From Tridacna crocea (Eukaryota; Mollusca; Bivalvia; Cardiida; Cardiidae): DNA of 64,000 bases. Under the pieces are notes generated by a model. The model saw only the letters and a program-made list of their open reading frames with translations, was not told where the DNA came from and searched no databases. Position numbers and translations under genes: made by a program. Position 1 is the stretch's first letter. Each line of letters begins with the position of its first letter. Location: NCBI GenBank assembly GCA_943736015.1, contig OX031065.1, positions 48,896,992 to 48,960,991 on the forward strand. The letters are read 5' to 3'. Of the stretch, positions 1-12,000 are shown in pieces.

Positions 1-422
1 CCTCAACCTGAAGAAAATTCACCATGCACTTATAAAACAAAAACAAACTGCGAAATGAATTTAAAGAGAAAAAGATACTATTGACGCATGAACAACAAAG
101 TAAAAAAAAAAGGACAGACAGTAAGTAGACCTGAATATAAATGAGCCATTTTAACCCTTGTCCTTCTGAATGAAAGAAATTAAACTTTCAAGCGAATAGT
201 AAAAGCCTAAATTTTGCTGTTTGAAAGGTATTTATGGAGGAAAGTCATGTCTTTGTTGGACAGTGCAGATCAAAGATCAGACTGCACATTCTGTGAAGTC
301 TGATCTTGATCAACACTGTCCCAAAAAGGTTAGTGAGTCATGCTTAACAGCCTAAGGGTTAAAAAAACCCATTTCAACAGTTAATAATAGTTTAGACTGG
401 GTTAAAATTATGGGAACTTTAG
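1..422 (+). repeat. Family D hairpin repeat (150-358) and flank
   Basis: A hairpin around 267-297 (GATCAGACTGCACA / its inverse) sits in a longer repeat that also occurs at 40085-40280, ending near a TTAA. Nothing else recognised in the first 150 bases. Confidence 0.55.
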
Positions 423-666
423 TTAACCCTTTACCCAACAACCCATTACCAAACGACAATATTTTAGACTGGTCCAAATTGAAAGCATTTGCAGACGACA
501 AAATAAAAGTGACTGAAAATTTGAAATTTGTTTTGTGAATGGTAGAAAACATTGTGGGAAAAGGAGAAAATGCTGGTTACCAGCATTTTCTCCTTTTCCC
601 ACAATGTTTTCTGAAGGCTTCTTTCTCTGGGGTGTCAAAAGTAGGGATTGTGTGGTAATGGGTTAA
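423..666 (-). mobile_element. MITE-A copy, full length
   Basis: TTAA at both ends, tail GGTAATGGGTTAA, perfect central palindrome with GGTTACC centre. Its right TTAA is also the left TTAA of the next element. Confidence 0.85.
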
Positions 667-857
667 GGCATTTCTATGGTATCTCTAACTGACCGTAAAT
701 AGCAATAAGGATGAAGGTGTTTCTTATGTGTATATGACATTTTTTGATAGCAAGGTGAAATTTTTCATCACGAGCAATTTCACCTTTTGCCACAATGTTT
801 TCCAAAGGCTTGTACAAGCAATGCGTAGAAATGAGTATCTATGAAGTAAAGGGTTTA
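663..857 (-). mobile_element. MITE-B copy, left core arm shortened
   Basis: Starts in the shared TTAA; contains the B marker GGCATTTCTATGGTATCTC and the arm ATCACGAGCAATTTCACC; right terminus decayed to GTTTAC. Confidence 0.75.
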
Positions 858-1071
858 CACTTTACTGTACCACATAACAATATTTTAGACTGGTTCAAAT
901 TGAATGCACTTGCAGATGATGATTTCAATTTGAATCAGATGATTGTTTTAAACAAAAAATTGTGGGAAAAGGAGAACATACTGGTTACCAGCATTTTCTA
1001 CTTTTCCCACAATGTTTTCAAATGTCCAAATCCACAGGGTTGTTAAAACTCCTGCTTACGTGGTAAAGGGT
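855..1071 (-). mobile_element. MITE-A copy, diverged
   Basis: Abuts the preceding B copy; head TTTACTGTACCACATAACA, near-perfect core; right end GGTAAAGGGTCGA lacks a clean TTAA. Confidence 0.7.
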
Positions 1072-1077
1072 CGAGAC

Positions 1078-1345
1078 ATTTTACCACATAATCCCAAGTT
1101 TTAATAACCCTAAGGAAGAAAACTTTTGAAAACACTGTGGGAAAAGAAGAAGGTACTGGATACCTGTATAATATTAGTTTCCCATTTTCCACAATAAAAA
1201 CCAGTCCGTCTGGTGAGAGAGTAACACAGTATTTCTAGCAGATGCTTCTTTTTCTTGCCCTTGGTAGACTAATATTGAAAATGTTGTGATAAGTGATGAA
1301 ATTGCTCACAACCCCTTTTTCTCCTTTTATCACAATGTTTTTGTG
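1078..1345. repeat. Decayed MITE-A/B fragments
   Basis: A degenerate A head with weakened core (1080-1200) and a separate core (GTTGTGATAAG...) around 1280-1340. Confidence 0.5.
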
Positions 1346-1357
1346 TGAATTTCTGTA

Positions 1358-1575
1358 TTAAACCTCAAAATTTCAGGTTTGTCCAAATCGAAAGCATTTG
1401 CAGACAACAAAATAAAAGTGACTGAAAATTTGATTTTTTTTTGTAAAGGATGGAAAACATTGTGGGCAAAAGGAGAAAATGCTGGTTGCCAGCATTTTCT
1501 CCTTTTCCCACAATGTTTTCTAAAGGCCTCTTTCTCAGGGTCGTCAAATGTAGGGATTGTGTGGTAATGGGTTAA
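1358..1575 (-). mobile_element. MITE-A copy, head truncated
   Basis: Retains core and right terminus with TTAA; left inverted terminus is shortened by about 20 nt. Confidence 0.75.
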
Positions 1576-2432
1576 CTCTTTACTAAACCACACAAGAGGG
1601 ACATGATGGCCCTTAAGTCGCTCACCTATAAGCCTATCAACCAAACATGATCCATCTTAAGTCTCTTTCGAAAGTGTACAGAAGTTTTTCTTTTTTGAGA
1701 TTTGACCAAGTGACATACTCTCTGAGCTGGAATGACCCATTTTCAAACTCATCCAAAATATTATCAAGACAAACATTCTGACTAATCTTCAAGACTATTG
1801 GACTAAAAATGTGGCCTTTAGAGCATATACAGGTTTTTGTTTTTTTTCAAGATTTGGCCCACTGACCTGGTTTTTGACCTGACACGACCATTTTTCAAAG
1901 ATGTCCAAGATATCATCAAGACAAACATTCTCATTAACCTTCAAGAGTATTGGAGTAAAAAATTTAATAAGGCCTCTAGAGCATACACAAGGTTTTTCAA
2001 AGATTTGACCTAGTTTTTGACCTGCCATGATCCATTTTTAATCTTGCCAGAGATATCATCAAGACAAACATTCAGACAAAGTTTCATAAGTATCAGGAAA
2101 TGTGGCCTCTAGAGCTTACACAAGGTAAAAGTTGATGACGCAGGATCCACGACAGACAATGGACGATGCATGTCAGACGCCAGACACAGCATGATCACAA
2201 AAGCTCAGCTTGAGCAAGGTGAGCTAAAAATCCTAGACTTGTCCAAATTTACCTTTGCAGATGACACATGGAGAATGACTCAGTTATTGAAATTAATTTT
2301 TGAGAGGTAAGAGAGCATTGTAGGAAAAGGAGAAAATATTGGTTACCAGTATTTTCTCCTTTTTCATCTATGTTTTCATTAGGCTTCTTACTGAGGATTG
2401 TTGAAAGTCAGGATTGTGTGACACAGGGTTAA
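1572..2432 (-). mobile_element. MITE-A copy split by a G-family element
   Basis: Left terminus TTAACTCTTTACTAAAC at 1572; the rest of the element resumes at about 2229 (TCCTAGACTTGTCC) and ends in TTAA at 2432. The 0.64 kb between is the G element. Confidence 0.75.
1594..2229 (+). mobile_element. G-family element with about 145-bp repeat units
   Basis: Begins AGAGGGACATGATGGCCC with CGCTCACCT and ends AAGGTGAGCTAAAA, the same ends as the large element at 18491. Carries about four diverged units (GACCTGGTTTTTGACC, ATCATCAAGACAAACATTC). Sits inside a MITE-A. Confidence 0.75.
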
Positions 2433-2445
2433 GGAAGTGATGAGT

Positions 2446-2631
2446 TTAATTCTTTACCACACAATCACGACTTTTAACACCCCTGTATAACAAGCCTTTA
2501 GAAAACAGTGCAGTAAAAAAAACTGAATTTGTCTCTGGAAGAGTAGTAAAAACATTGTGGAAAAGAGTAAAAATGCTGGCTACCAACATTTTCTCGTTTT
2601 CCCCCAGTGTTTTCAAAGGCTTCTTTCTTAA
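2446..2631. mobile_element. Rearranged MITE-A (chimeric halves)
   Basis: Starts with a + type head, changes midway to sequence typical of the − side, and ends in the TTAA shared with the next B copy. Confidence 0.6.
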
Positions 2632-2856
2632 CCCTTTACTCCATATATACTCATTACTACACATTGCTTGTAGGAGCCTTTGGAAAACATTGTGGCAAAA
2701 GGTGAAATTGCTTGTAACGAGCAATTTCACCTTTTGCCACTATGTTTTTTGTGCTATCAAAAGGTGTCATAAACACATAAGAAACAGCTTCATCCTTGCT
2801 GTTATTTAGGGTCAATTAGAGATACCATAGAAATGCCTTATGCAGTAAAGGGTTAA
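2628..2856 (+). mobile_element. MITE-B copy, full length
   Basis: TTAACCCTTTACTCC start, core GGCAAAAGGTGAAATTGC with its inverse, end GTAAAGGGTTAA. TTAA at both ends. Confidence 0.85.
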
Positions 2857-2918
2857 GAGTCGTTAGAACCTGGGATTGCTTGGGAAAGGGCTATGATCTG
2901 GGATTGTGTGGTTGAAAG

Positions 2919-3147
2919 TTAACCTTTTACTATATAATCCCCAGTTTCAACTACCCCAAAGAAAGAAGCCTTTTGAGAATGTTGTGGGAAAAGGAGAAAA
3001 TGCTGAAGGGCAGCATAATCTCCTTTTCTCAAAATGTTTTCTGTGCTTTAACAGTTAAATTCCATCATTTCACTCACATTTGATTTTCGTCTGCAAACGC
3101 TTTCAGTTTCGCCTTGTCAAAAATTTTATTGTTTTTGCAAAGAGGTA
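2919..3147 (+). mobile_element. MITE-A copy, imperfect core
   Basis: Core arms no longer match well (GCTGAAGGGCAGC centre); right terminus decayed. Confidence 0.65.
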
Positions 3148-3373
3148 AATCATCACCAAATGACAATATTTTAGGCTTGTCCAAATCGAAAGCATTTGTA
3201 AAAGACAAAATAAAAGTTACTGAAAATTTGAAATTTGTTTTGTGAAGGGTAGAAAACATTGTGGGAAAAGGAGAAAATGCTGGTAACCAGCATTTTCTCC
3301 CTTTCCCACAATGTTTTCTAAAGGCTTCTTTCTCAGGGTTGTCCAAAGTTGTCATTGTGTGGTAATGGGTTAA
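3146..3373 (-). mobile_element. MITE-A copy with inverted core
   Basis: Flanks are in − orientation but the palindrome centre reads GGTAACC, the + form. Ends in TTAA shared with the following copy. Confidence 0.8.
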
Positions 3374-3596
3374 TCCTTTCCCACACAATGACAACTTTTA
3401 ACGACCCCGAAGATGAAGCCTTTTCAAAACATTGTGGGAAACGAAGAAAATGCTTGTAACCAGCATTTTCTCCTTGTTCCACAAAGTTTTTTACTTTTGA
3501 AAGAAAACTTGTCTCATCTTAGCCACTGAAAATTGTTGTGTATTTATGCTTTGAATTTGGTTAGGTCTGAAATTTTGCAGTGTGGTACAGGGTTAA
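3370..3596 (+). mobile_element. MITE-A copy
   Basis: Shares TTAA 3370-3373 with its neighbour; core arms have several mismatches; ends GTACAGGGTTAA. Confidence 0.75.
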
Positions 3597-3682
3597 ACAA
3601 TATTTTATTTGCATCAGAGGACTATCAGCACATCTTTAAAAATGGGATAATTATCCCTTTACCAGGCCTCAGAGTCTTACAC

Positions 3683-3911
3683 TTAACCCATTACCACACA
3701 ATCCCTACTTTGGATGACACTGAGAAAGAAGCCTTTAGGAATCATTGTGGGAAAAGGATAAAATGCTGGTTACCAGCATTTTCTTCTTTTCCCACAATGT
3801 TTTCTACCCTTCACAAAACAAATTTCAAATTTTCAGTCACTTTTATTTTGTTGTCTGCAAATGCTTTCGATTCCGGCAAGCCTAAAATATTGTTGTTTGG
3901 TAATGAGTTAA
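3683..3911 (+). mobile_element. MITE-A copy with inverted core
   Basis: Full length with TTAA ends; + flanks but GGTTACC centre, the − form. Confidence 0.85.
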
Positions 3912-3959
3912 CGCAGTAACAGAATAATTAAACAGAACAATTTAAATGTGATTCAAATA

Positions 3960-4075
3960 AAGGCGCTTGTAAAAAGTATAAAAAAGCATTGCTTGTTACC
4001 AGCATTTTCTTTTTTTTCCACACTGTTTCCAGGACAACTCAAATACAAGAATGTGTTGTAAAGGATTTACATACT
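3960..4075. repeat. Decayed MITE-A core
   Basis: GCTTGTTACCAGCATTTTC and a poor right arm; no termini. Confidence 0.45.
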
Positions 4076-4116
4076 TCAAGCCTATTGACAATTCTTTGTT
4101 TTTCCATAAACCTGGG

Positions 4117-4365
4117 GCCTGGCAGGGTAGCTCTGTGGTAAATGTATCAGACTTGTGACCTAGGTCTGTATTCACGAACTGTTCTTAAGAACATTCTTAG
4201 GTTTATTCTTCAGAATTTTGTCAATGTGAAAGTAACAGGACTTCTGATTGGCTGTTACTTTCAGTCAGAAAATCTTGAAGATTTAGACAAAGATTGTTTC
4301 TTATGAATGGTTGGTGAATATGCACCCTGGTGGTTGGAGGTTTGATACTTGGTTGAGGCAAACTA
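4117..4365 (+). mobile_element. tRNA-derived SINE head split by a K-family MITE
   Basis: A-box-like GGTAGCTCTGTGGTAAATG (4131) and B-box-like GGTTGGAGGTTTGATAC (4332) are separated by a K MITE (about 4163-4331) whose ends read CTGTATTCACGAAC and GTTGGTGAATATGCACC. Confidence 0.6.
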
Positions 4366-4499
4366 TTTCCCAGCGTTTTTCTTGCCTCCTGCCTCTGAAG
4401 CATGTTACAAAAGTCAGTAATTTTGACAGAAAGTTGAGTCAGTACTGGCGTTAGAAAGCCAGGAAATATATGCATAGGTGCACAGACTGCTATGATATG

Positions 4500-4660
4500 A
4501 CCTCAGATATTAAAAGGGTGTTAAACTCTAATATGAACAACCCTGGGAAGAAGAGCTCATGTGGAAAAAGAAGGAAACACTTTTTCTATGACGTATCAGC
4601 TATGTTTTGTTTCTTGTGTATAAATGCTTTCAATTTTGGCAAGTGTCCTTTTTTTCCTTA
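4500..4660. repeat. Decayed MITE-A remnant
   Basis: CCCTGGGAAGAAGAGCTC and AAATGCTTTCAATTTTGG are recognisable; core lost. Confidence 0.4.
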
Positions 4661-4869
4661 ACCCATTACCAAACTGGTCCAAATTGAAAGCATTTGCAGA
4701 GGACAAAATTAATTTGACTAAAGAACTGAAAATTGTTTTGGGAAGGGAAACAAACATAGTGGGAAAAGGAGAAAATGCTGGTTACCAGCATTTTCTCCTT
4801 TTCCCACAATGTTTTCAAAAAGCTTCTTTCACAGAGGTGTTAAGACCAAATTGTGTGGTAAAGGGTTAA
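4658..4869 (-). mobile_element. MITE-A copy
   Basis: TTAA ends, perfect core around 4759-4810; small deletion in the head. A further decayed core follows to 4945. Confidence 0.82.
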
Positions 4870-4949
4870 GTAAAAAGGAATAAAAGGCCTTTTGAAAACA
4901 CTGTGTTGGAAAGAAAAAAAATGCTTGTAACCATCATTTTCTACATATT

Positions 4950-5386
4950 TACCATTTATATGACTGTATAACTAGGTACATGTAAATATAAGTTTCCCTG
5001 AAAAATAAAAATCAAACTTGAAGAGAGTCATTATTCTATTTTTATTAACAAAATTATACTTCCTTCAGTAAATATAAAGATAAATATGCTATTTACATAC
5101 TGTAACATGTAACTGTAGAAATAGTATTTTGACCTTGAAGAAATAATATACAAAAATCACTGTATTACCGGAATAAATTGACCTTTATGCAAAGAATAAT
5201 TAAATAGTGAATATTTAAATCATCTCGTATAATTGGACGGTACGAAAATTCTGTTAATTGTAAATGTCGGGTTTGACCCTTACTGCACCTTAGTCACAAT
5301 ATAAGCTTTCGCGGATGGCATAAGTCAAGATCAGGTTGCACAGGAAGTGCATCTTAGATCTAAGTCACCCACCATGTATTACCAAT
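4950..5386. other. No gene seen
   Basis: AT-rich unique-looking DNA, no ORF or repeat recognised. Confidence 0.5.
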
Positions 5387-5615
5387 TTAACCCATTACCA
5401 CACAATCCCTACTTTTGACGCCCCTGAGAATGAAGCCTTTTGAAAACACTGTGGGAAAAGGAGAAAATGCTGGTAACCAGCATTTTCTCCTTTTCCCACA
5501 GTGTTTTCCACCCTTCCCAGAACAAATTTAAATTTTTCAGTCACCTTTATTTTGTCGTCTGCAAATGCTTTCAATTTGGACTAGTCTAAAATTTTCTTGT
5601 GTGGTAAAGAGTTAA
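5387..5615 (+). mobile_element. MITE-A copy with mirrored core variant
   Basis: Full length. The arms read CACTGTGGG and CCCACAGTG, so a variant base occurs on both sides of the palindrome. Confidence 0.88.
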
Positions 5616-6466
5616 ACCAACAAAATAATGTTTATTTCAGGTATTTTAAGTATTCTTTGAAGACACTATAAATCAATTAGCCGCCTAAAGAGTTGAAAAA
5701 CGTGCACGTTGTTCTGCATGCAGACGACATTAGCCGAAGCTAGGAATGGACAATAATTCAAGCGTGTAATATATGATAATAGAGGTCATCTATTTCATGT
5801 CAATTTGTTCGGGTAATACCATTCTCATACATCAGCGTTCCAAGAAACTGATAAAGCAAAAATATCCATTACTGTACAAAATCAATATGAACCATGTTCT
5901 GTGAAAAGGGGGTTTAATACAAACAGTATCGACTCAGCAATTTGCGCCGGCTGTCCCGAGTAGAAACTTTATGCTATTGGTGAATTTTCTGCATACCCAA
6001 GGATCAGTCTACCAGTAACTTGTGGTTCAGTTGGTTGATACACAAAAATGTATTTTTTGGGTCCATATTTATAATTATAATGACTTGCTTAGTAATATTC
6101 ATCTTCGAAATGCATAAAATCCTCTTTTGTCAGCATGGTTCATTAATTGTATACCTTTGTAGTTTACAGTGATGAAAAGCATTGTAGAAAAATTAGCAAT
6201 TTCTTTACATTCCTTCAGGCCTAGTATTTTTTTTATACCACTGAAAACCGTAACTATATTTCTGCAAGATATGCCAAATAGCCTCTATGAAACAGTTGAC
6301 ATTACACCATTTTTAACAATAAGTTAGGAGGTCGTAATCCTTAAAGTTGCATCTTTTGTCGAGTTGTTAAGTTTTAAACTTTTTATCAGACTATAAAATT
6401 TTAGACTTTTCCACAATTACTCCACAATGACAAATTCATTATGGCTGAAACAGTGAAATTTGTGTC
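5616..6466. other. No gene; one hairpin-family remnant
   Basis: A decayed I-family repeat near 5920-6005 (GTATCGACTCAGCAATTTGC). Otherwise no feature. Confidence 0.45.
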
Positions 6467-6668
6467 TTTACTCTTTACCACACAATCCCGACTTTTTACG
6501 ACCCTGACTAAGAATCCTGATGAAAATATTTTGGGAAAAGGAGAAAATGCTGGTAACCAGTAACCCTTCCCAAACCAAATTTTAATTGTTCAGTTACATT
6601 TATTTTGTCGTCTGCAAATGTTTTCAATTTGGACCAGTCTAAGACTTTCTCATGTGGTAAAGAGTTAA
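6467..6668 (+). mobile_element. MITE-A copy lacking the right core arm
   Basis: The palindrome stops at its centre (GGTAACCAG) and continues directly into the right flank; the lost arm gives a shorter 200 bp copy. Confidence 0.78.
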
Positions 6669-6882
6669 CCCTTTACTAGATGACAAAATTTTAGCCCTGT
6701 CCAAACTGAAAGCATTTTGCAGTGTGGCTCAAATGGTGCAATTTTTTATTCATTAGGTAGAAAACATTGTGGGAAAAGGAGAAAATGCTGGTAACCAGCA
6801 TTTTCTCCTTTTCCCACAATGTTTTCAAAAGGCTTCATTTCCAGGGGCGTCAAAAATAGAGATTCAGTGGTAATGGGTGAAA
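6665..6882 (-). mobile_element. MITE-A copy with inverted core
   Basis: Shares TTAA 6665-6668 with its neighbour. − flanks but GGTAACC centre. A decayed core follows at 6885-6950. Confidence 0.8.
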
Positions 6883-7316
6883 GGATTTGAAACATTGTGG
6901 GTCAAGTAAAAAATGCCTGATGCCTGCATTTTCTCCCATTCTCATTTTCATATTTAAAAGGAGATATAACAGCCGGGATGGAACAATTAATTTTTCTGGA
7001 ATTTCACACAGAGTATAACAATGCATATTCAGCATTTATCCAAACAAGCACACTAAAAGATTTGTATACCTTAGCCAAACCGTTATTCAACATTTAAAAA
7101 GTTTTTATGCCATTTTTGAACCAGGAAAGTCATGCAAAACGCAACAAAAAACAATTGTAACAACAACAATTCTAAACTACACTTTAGCTATTTACTATCC
7201 CTGATATAAATGTGAAAAAAATGTTTTTTTTCTACTGACACCAATTTCTGACAGGAATCATTACATAATTATATAGAGATGGCAATGAGAAAAAAAATAT
7301 AAGTACACTCATCCAA

Positions 7317-7669
7317 TTAACTCATTACCCAACAACAAAATTTTATATTGTGATCACTCAGTCTCCGTATGAACCATTCGTATTTTGGAAAGGGACTTTA
7401 TAAGCTTTCGTCCCAATCCTTTTGTAATTAATTATTACAATTAAATATGTTTAAACAAACAAAATTTTACATTAGTCCAAATCGAAAGTATTTGAAGACA
7501 ACAAAATAAAAGTGAGTGAAAATTTGAAATTTGTTTCGTGAAGGCTAGAAAACATTGTGGGAAAAGGAGAAAATGCTGGTTACCAGCATTTTCTCCTTTT
7601 CCCACAATGTTTTCTGAGGGCTTTTTTCTCAGGGTCGTCAAAAGTAGGGATTGTGTGGTCATGGGTTAA
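7317..7669 (-). mobile_element. MITE-A copy with a roughly 110 bp insertion
   Basis: TTAA ends and perfect core; extra unrelated sequence lies at about 7350-7455 in the head. Confidence 0.78.
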
Positions 7670-7671
7670 CC

Positions 7672-7860
7672 TTTAGGCTACTAAGCGCCATATACTGACC
7701 TTTTGCAGAAAGCGTAGATGCACTGCGCTGTGCGATTACTATCAACTTGAAAGTTTTATCTTTATATGTCCTTCTGTGTCCTTCTGTTGCACACATTTGT
7801 TGTGTGTGCAACTCCTACAGTTTTCATAGGAATTAGTTCAAACTTACCACAATGAATCTT
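7672..7860. repeat. Family D remnant
   Basis: Starts AGGCTACTAAGCGCC, like the D copy at 10930; hairpin missing. Ends with a fragment shared with other repeats (CACAACAAATG inverse). Confidence 0.4.
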
Positions 7861-7879
7861 CAGATATATAGTTGTGGAT

Positions 7880-8161
7880 AAAATCTAGATGCTTTTCCCA
7901 AAATGCTTTTTTATTGGCTTCTTTCTCAGAGTCATCAAAAGTCTGAATTGTGCGGCAAGAATTTAAAACTCTTTACAAAATGACAAAATCATAGGTGTGA
8001 CTGAAAAATAGAAATTTGGTTTGGGAAGGGTAGAAAACACTGAAGGAAAGAGAGAAAATACTGTTTCTTGCAATGTTCCATTTTCTCCTTTGACTACATT
8101 GTTTCCAAAAGGCTTCTTTCTCAGGGTGGTTAAAAGTCAGGATCAATTGGTAAAGGGTTAA
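7880..8161 (-). mobile_element. Two MITE-A copies, one partial, in the VARP 3' region
   Basis: A right-half remnant (7890-7962) then a copy with TTAA at 7963 and 8158 and a badly mismatched core. They lie 125-400 nt downstream of the VARP stop and may be in its 3' UTR. I found no clear AATAAA signal in 8161-8285. Confidence 0.65.
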
Positions 8162-8285
8162 AAGACTTTTCTTCTATCACTTAGTATCTATGATACAAGG
8201 GCAATAATCAGTGTCGGTGTTTTTGTTTCTGTGTTTTTGTTGCACCATATGATCATCAATCAGTAACTTCTGTAGCACCATTATC

Positions 8286-9016
8286 TTAAGAATTCACCGA
8301 GTTTACACTGAAATTTACAGAAATATTTTCAGAACTAAATTTATCCTGTATCACACATTCTACACATTTGTCATCTTTTTCAATATCACAGCAGTTCAAC
8401 GATTTAATATCTTCTAGTACGGTTTTATTTTCTACTTGACTTGATGATCCTTTCATTTCTCTACTAGCACTACCATTACTTACAGCACTATCACAGGAGT
8501 TTTCTGGATTTCCTTCTACACAATTCATATTACGAAAGCAACTTTCTTCTTTTTTGTTATTAGTTGTATCAAAATCCATGTTTACATTATCTTCATGTTC
8601 CCCTGATACAGGTTCGATTTCATGATTCAGTGGTTTGTCATCTGTGTAATTTGTATAGCAACTTTGAGCCAAATAATATAAATGAAGAGGGCTGCTTTTA
8701 TCTACTAGATCCACATGTTTGAGAGTTAAACTATCAAAACTCTGTATGGCAAAGTTACGTCTCATGTTCCATAATACTGCTTCACTTCTGTCAAATGTTT
8801 TGCTGTGTTTTAGGCACATTGATTTATCAAAGGATTTAATAGACAAGGAAAGTTTCAGCTCAGGCGAGTCAAGTAATGCTGTACTGTGATCAAATGTTTT
8901 ACTTCTTTTTAATGAGCTTGTCTTATCAAACGCTTTAATATCCTCAAACAGTTTGCTGTCGGCAGATGTAGGTGTTGCAGCAGAATGTTTCAGAGGAACT
9001 TCAGTACTTTTTAAAC
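8286..9016 (-). CDS. ANKRD27: VARP terminal coding exon 26, divergent tail (residues 974-1216)
   Basis: Follows the long pyrimidine acceptor at 9017 and stays open for 243 codons to TAA. It holds two imperfect 23-residue repeats at 1000-1022 and 1033-1055 (cores KAFDK..LKRSKTFD and KSFDK..LKHSKTFD) and a weaker third (QSFDSLTLKH), then an acidic Ser/Asn/Cys-rich region. No known domain; vertebrate VARP tails are shorter and unlike it. The basic RSKTFD/HSKTFD cores resemble phospho-dependent docking or kinase sites, which is inference only. Confidence 0.92.
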
Positions 9017-12000
9017 CTAAAATAAAAAAAAGTGATTTTCCATTTTATACAGTCTCTTCTACAAGACTGTGTAAGTTCAAGTCTGATACTAGACATATAG
9101 CTATCATCATTAAATCTTGTTTTAACCCTTTACCAAACAATCCCTGGTTTTTATGACCCAGAAGAAGAAGCCTTAAGAAAACATTGTGGGAAAAGGAGAA
9201 AATGCTGGTAACCAGCATTTTCTCCATTTCCCACCATGTTTTCTTCTCTTCTAAAGTCAGGTTTCAATTTTTGAGTCACATTTATTGTGTCATCTGCAAA
9301 TGCTTTCCATTTGGATAAGTCTAAAATTTTGTCATTTGCTAAAAAGTTAAAATTAATTTTACTGTCAGCAACTGTGACTGACAGAGCACACTGTACCACA
9401 TTGTCAAACTCATAATAATATCCATAATCTTAAATATTATTAACTGAATTTGTCTGTTTTTAACTCCTGAATTATTTTCTTTTGGCTCCCCAAAGGCCTT
9501 ATATCGTAACCAAATGAAAAAATCTTAGTCTTGTCAAATCAAAGCTTTTCGGAGGACAAATTAAAAATTACTCAAAGTAAAAATAATCTCTTCGAAGGAT
9601 AGGAAATATTCTGGAAAAAGAAGAAAATGTTGGTTACCAGCATTCTCTCCCTTTTCCATGATGTTTTCTAAAGTTTTCTTTCTCTGGGTCTTTAATAGAC
9701 TGGATTGTAAGGGGAAGGGATATAACAAATACAGTAAATATGCTGCAACAATGCAAGCACTGATTTTAACCCAAAATTATCATAGCAGTTTTATTATATA
9801 CCTAGCAGTGAAATCCTGGGATTTCCCAGTGTAATAAATTTTGATATCATCACTAGTGACGTTATCAACTTTCACTTTCACTTCCTGACGTAATTTGGGA
9901 ACTACTTTTTTTTCGACTACATTTTTTTCGACTTTCAAACGCAAAATTACAAATAATGATGTTAATAAGGTATATAATAAATAGAATAATAAACTGGTTG
10001 TTTTTGATATGAAAAATATCTCACTCAGACGCTTCGTAAGGCGTTAAAAAAACTCATGCTGCACACTCGTTTTTTCAACGCTTAACAACGCATCCTCGTG
10101 AGATATTTTTCCTATCAAAAACAACCAGTTGATTATCCTCGATTTCATGTATCTCATGGCAGACTAATGCCACTATACTATAGTTACATATGTAAAACTT
10201 AGGAAATTTTATTTTTTGTAATTACCTTAATGAAACGGGGCCCTGATGTTTTACGGTAATACTAGAAATTAAATTTCAGATTTGTCCAAAACGAAACATT
10301 TGTAGTTGATGAACAAAAAAAATATCAGGCTTTAAATGCTTGGATATGTCTCTGAATGGTTTGAAAATATCGTGGGAAAAGGACAAAATGCTGATACCAG
10401 CATTTTCTCCTTTTCTCTTGGTCTTTCACAGGGTCATGAAAAGTCAGGATTGTGTGGATAAGTTCAAGCATTCTATCTACATTTGATAACACAGAATAAA
10501 TCAATCTGCAAAGATAAAAAGAGATAACAAAAGCTACCAATAACTAACCAATTTCGTAACAAAGAATTGCTGAATGAGTAATGTAAGTAAAAACTTCCTT
10601 TTAACCATTTCCCAAATGGCAAATTTTTGACCAGACCAAATTCAAAGCATTTTGCAGATGACAAATTAACAGTTGCTGAAAAGATTATTTTTCTATATGA
10701 TAGAGTAGAAAACTTTGTGGGAAAAGGAGAAAATGCTGGTTACCAGCATTTTTCTCCTTTTCCCACAATGTTTTCAAAAGGCTTCTATTCCTGACCTGTA
10801 AAAACCTGGGACCACTTACAAAACAGTCTTATGTTTTAACAAGCCTGATGAACAAGGCTTTTGTAAACATAGAGGAAAAAGGAGAAAAACGCCTTTCAAA
10901 GGCAAACCTCACCAGTCAATGACTCTAAACCCCTAGGCTGCTAAGCGAGATTCATTGATCTTTTGCTGACAGCGTCCATTAAGATCAGACTGCACAGAAT
11001 GTGCAGTCTGATCTTTGATCTACACTGATCAATCAGGAGATATTTTTCCTCCTTATATACCAATGAAATAGCAAAATTTGGTATTAAAGTTATTATTGGC
11101 ATGGAAGTTTCATAATAGTTATTTGGCAGGATAAAGTTATCCCTTTACCACACAATGATGACTTTTAACACCATCGAGGAAGAAGCCTTTTGAAAACATT
11201 GTGGGAAAAGGAGAAAATGCTGGTAACCAGCATTTTCTCCTTTTCTCACAATGTTTTCAACTCTGTCAAGATCAAATTCCATAACTTGAGTCACACTGAA
11301 ATTATTGTCTGCAAATGCTTTCAATTTGAACAAGACTAAAACTTTGTCGTCTGACACAAAGTAAATCTGTCATCTGCTTTCAATTCAGATCAGTCTCAAA
11401 TTTTGACCACTGGCATACAGTTGAAATATATGTATAACTACATTTACCGTTGCTTTCAAGGGTGTCCTTTTGCTTTGTTTCAGGAGTTGTCGATGACTTT
11501 ATCTCTTCTTTCTTTTGCATAAGTAATTTCTGTACATCTGGGCTCTGTTCAGATTTAAAGGAAATAAAAATGCTGGTAAAACAAGAGCACCGTATAAAGT
11601 TTAACATGTGAAATTTTATTTTGTTTGTTTGTTTGATTGTTTTCTGTCATGTTAACATAGTGGACCCATAATAAAAAACAGCTACATGTATTTCAACAAC
11701 AATGTTATCCTACAAAATTTGCTATGATTAAAAAATAGTATAATTGTACTACTTTAACCGAGTCACTTTTCCCTTTTTCCTTCTTAGAATTATCATTTAT
11801 AAATCTAAAACCACTATATTTTCATTACAAAGCGAGATAGTAATTACCTCCCTTTTCTGAACACTAACAAAAGTATCTACAAATAATTTCAAGATTGGCA
11901 TAAAGAAATTTCTGGTTGGTTAAAAATGTGCAAAAGTATTATACCTGTATAAATCCATGTTTATCAACTATCAAGAAAACTTTATGCCATGCAGCACTAG

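Noticed and set aside
423..638. Many open frames encoding GKGENAG..QHFLLFPQCF in all parts of the window
   Set aside because: They are readings across the MITE-A palindrome, recur in both strands with the repeat, and lack gene structure.
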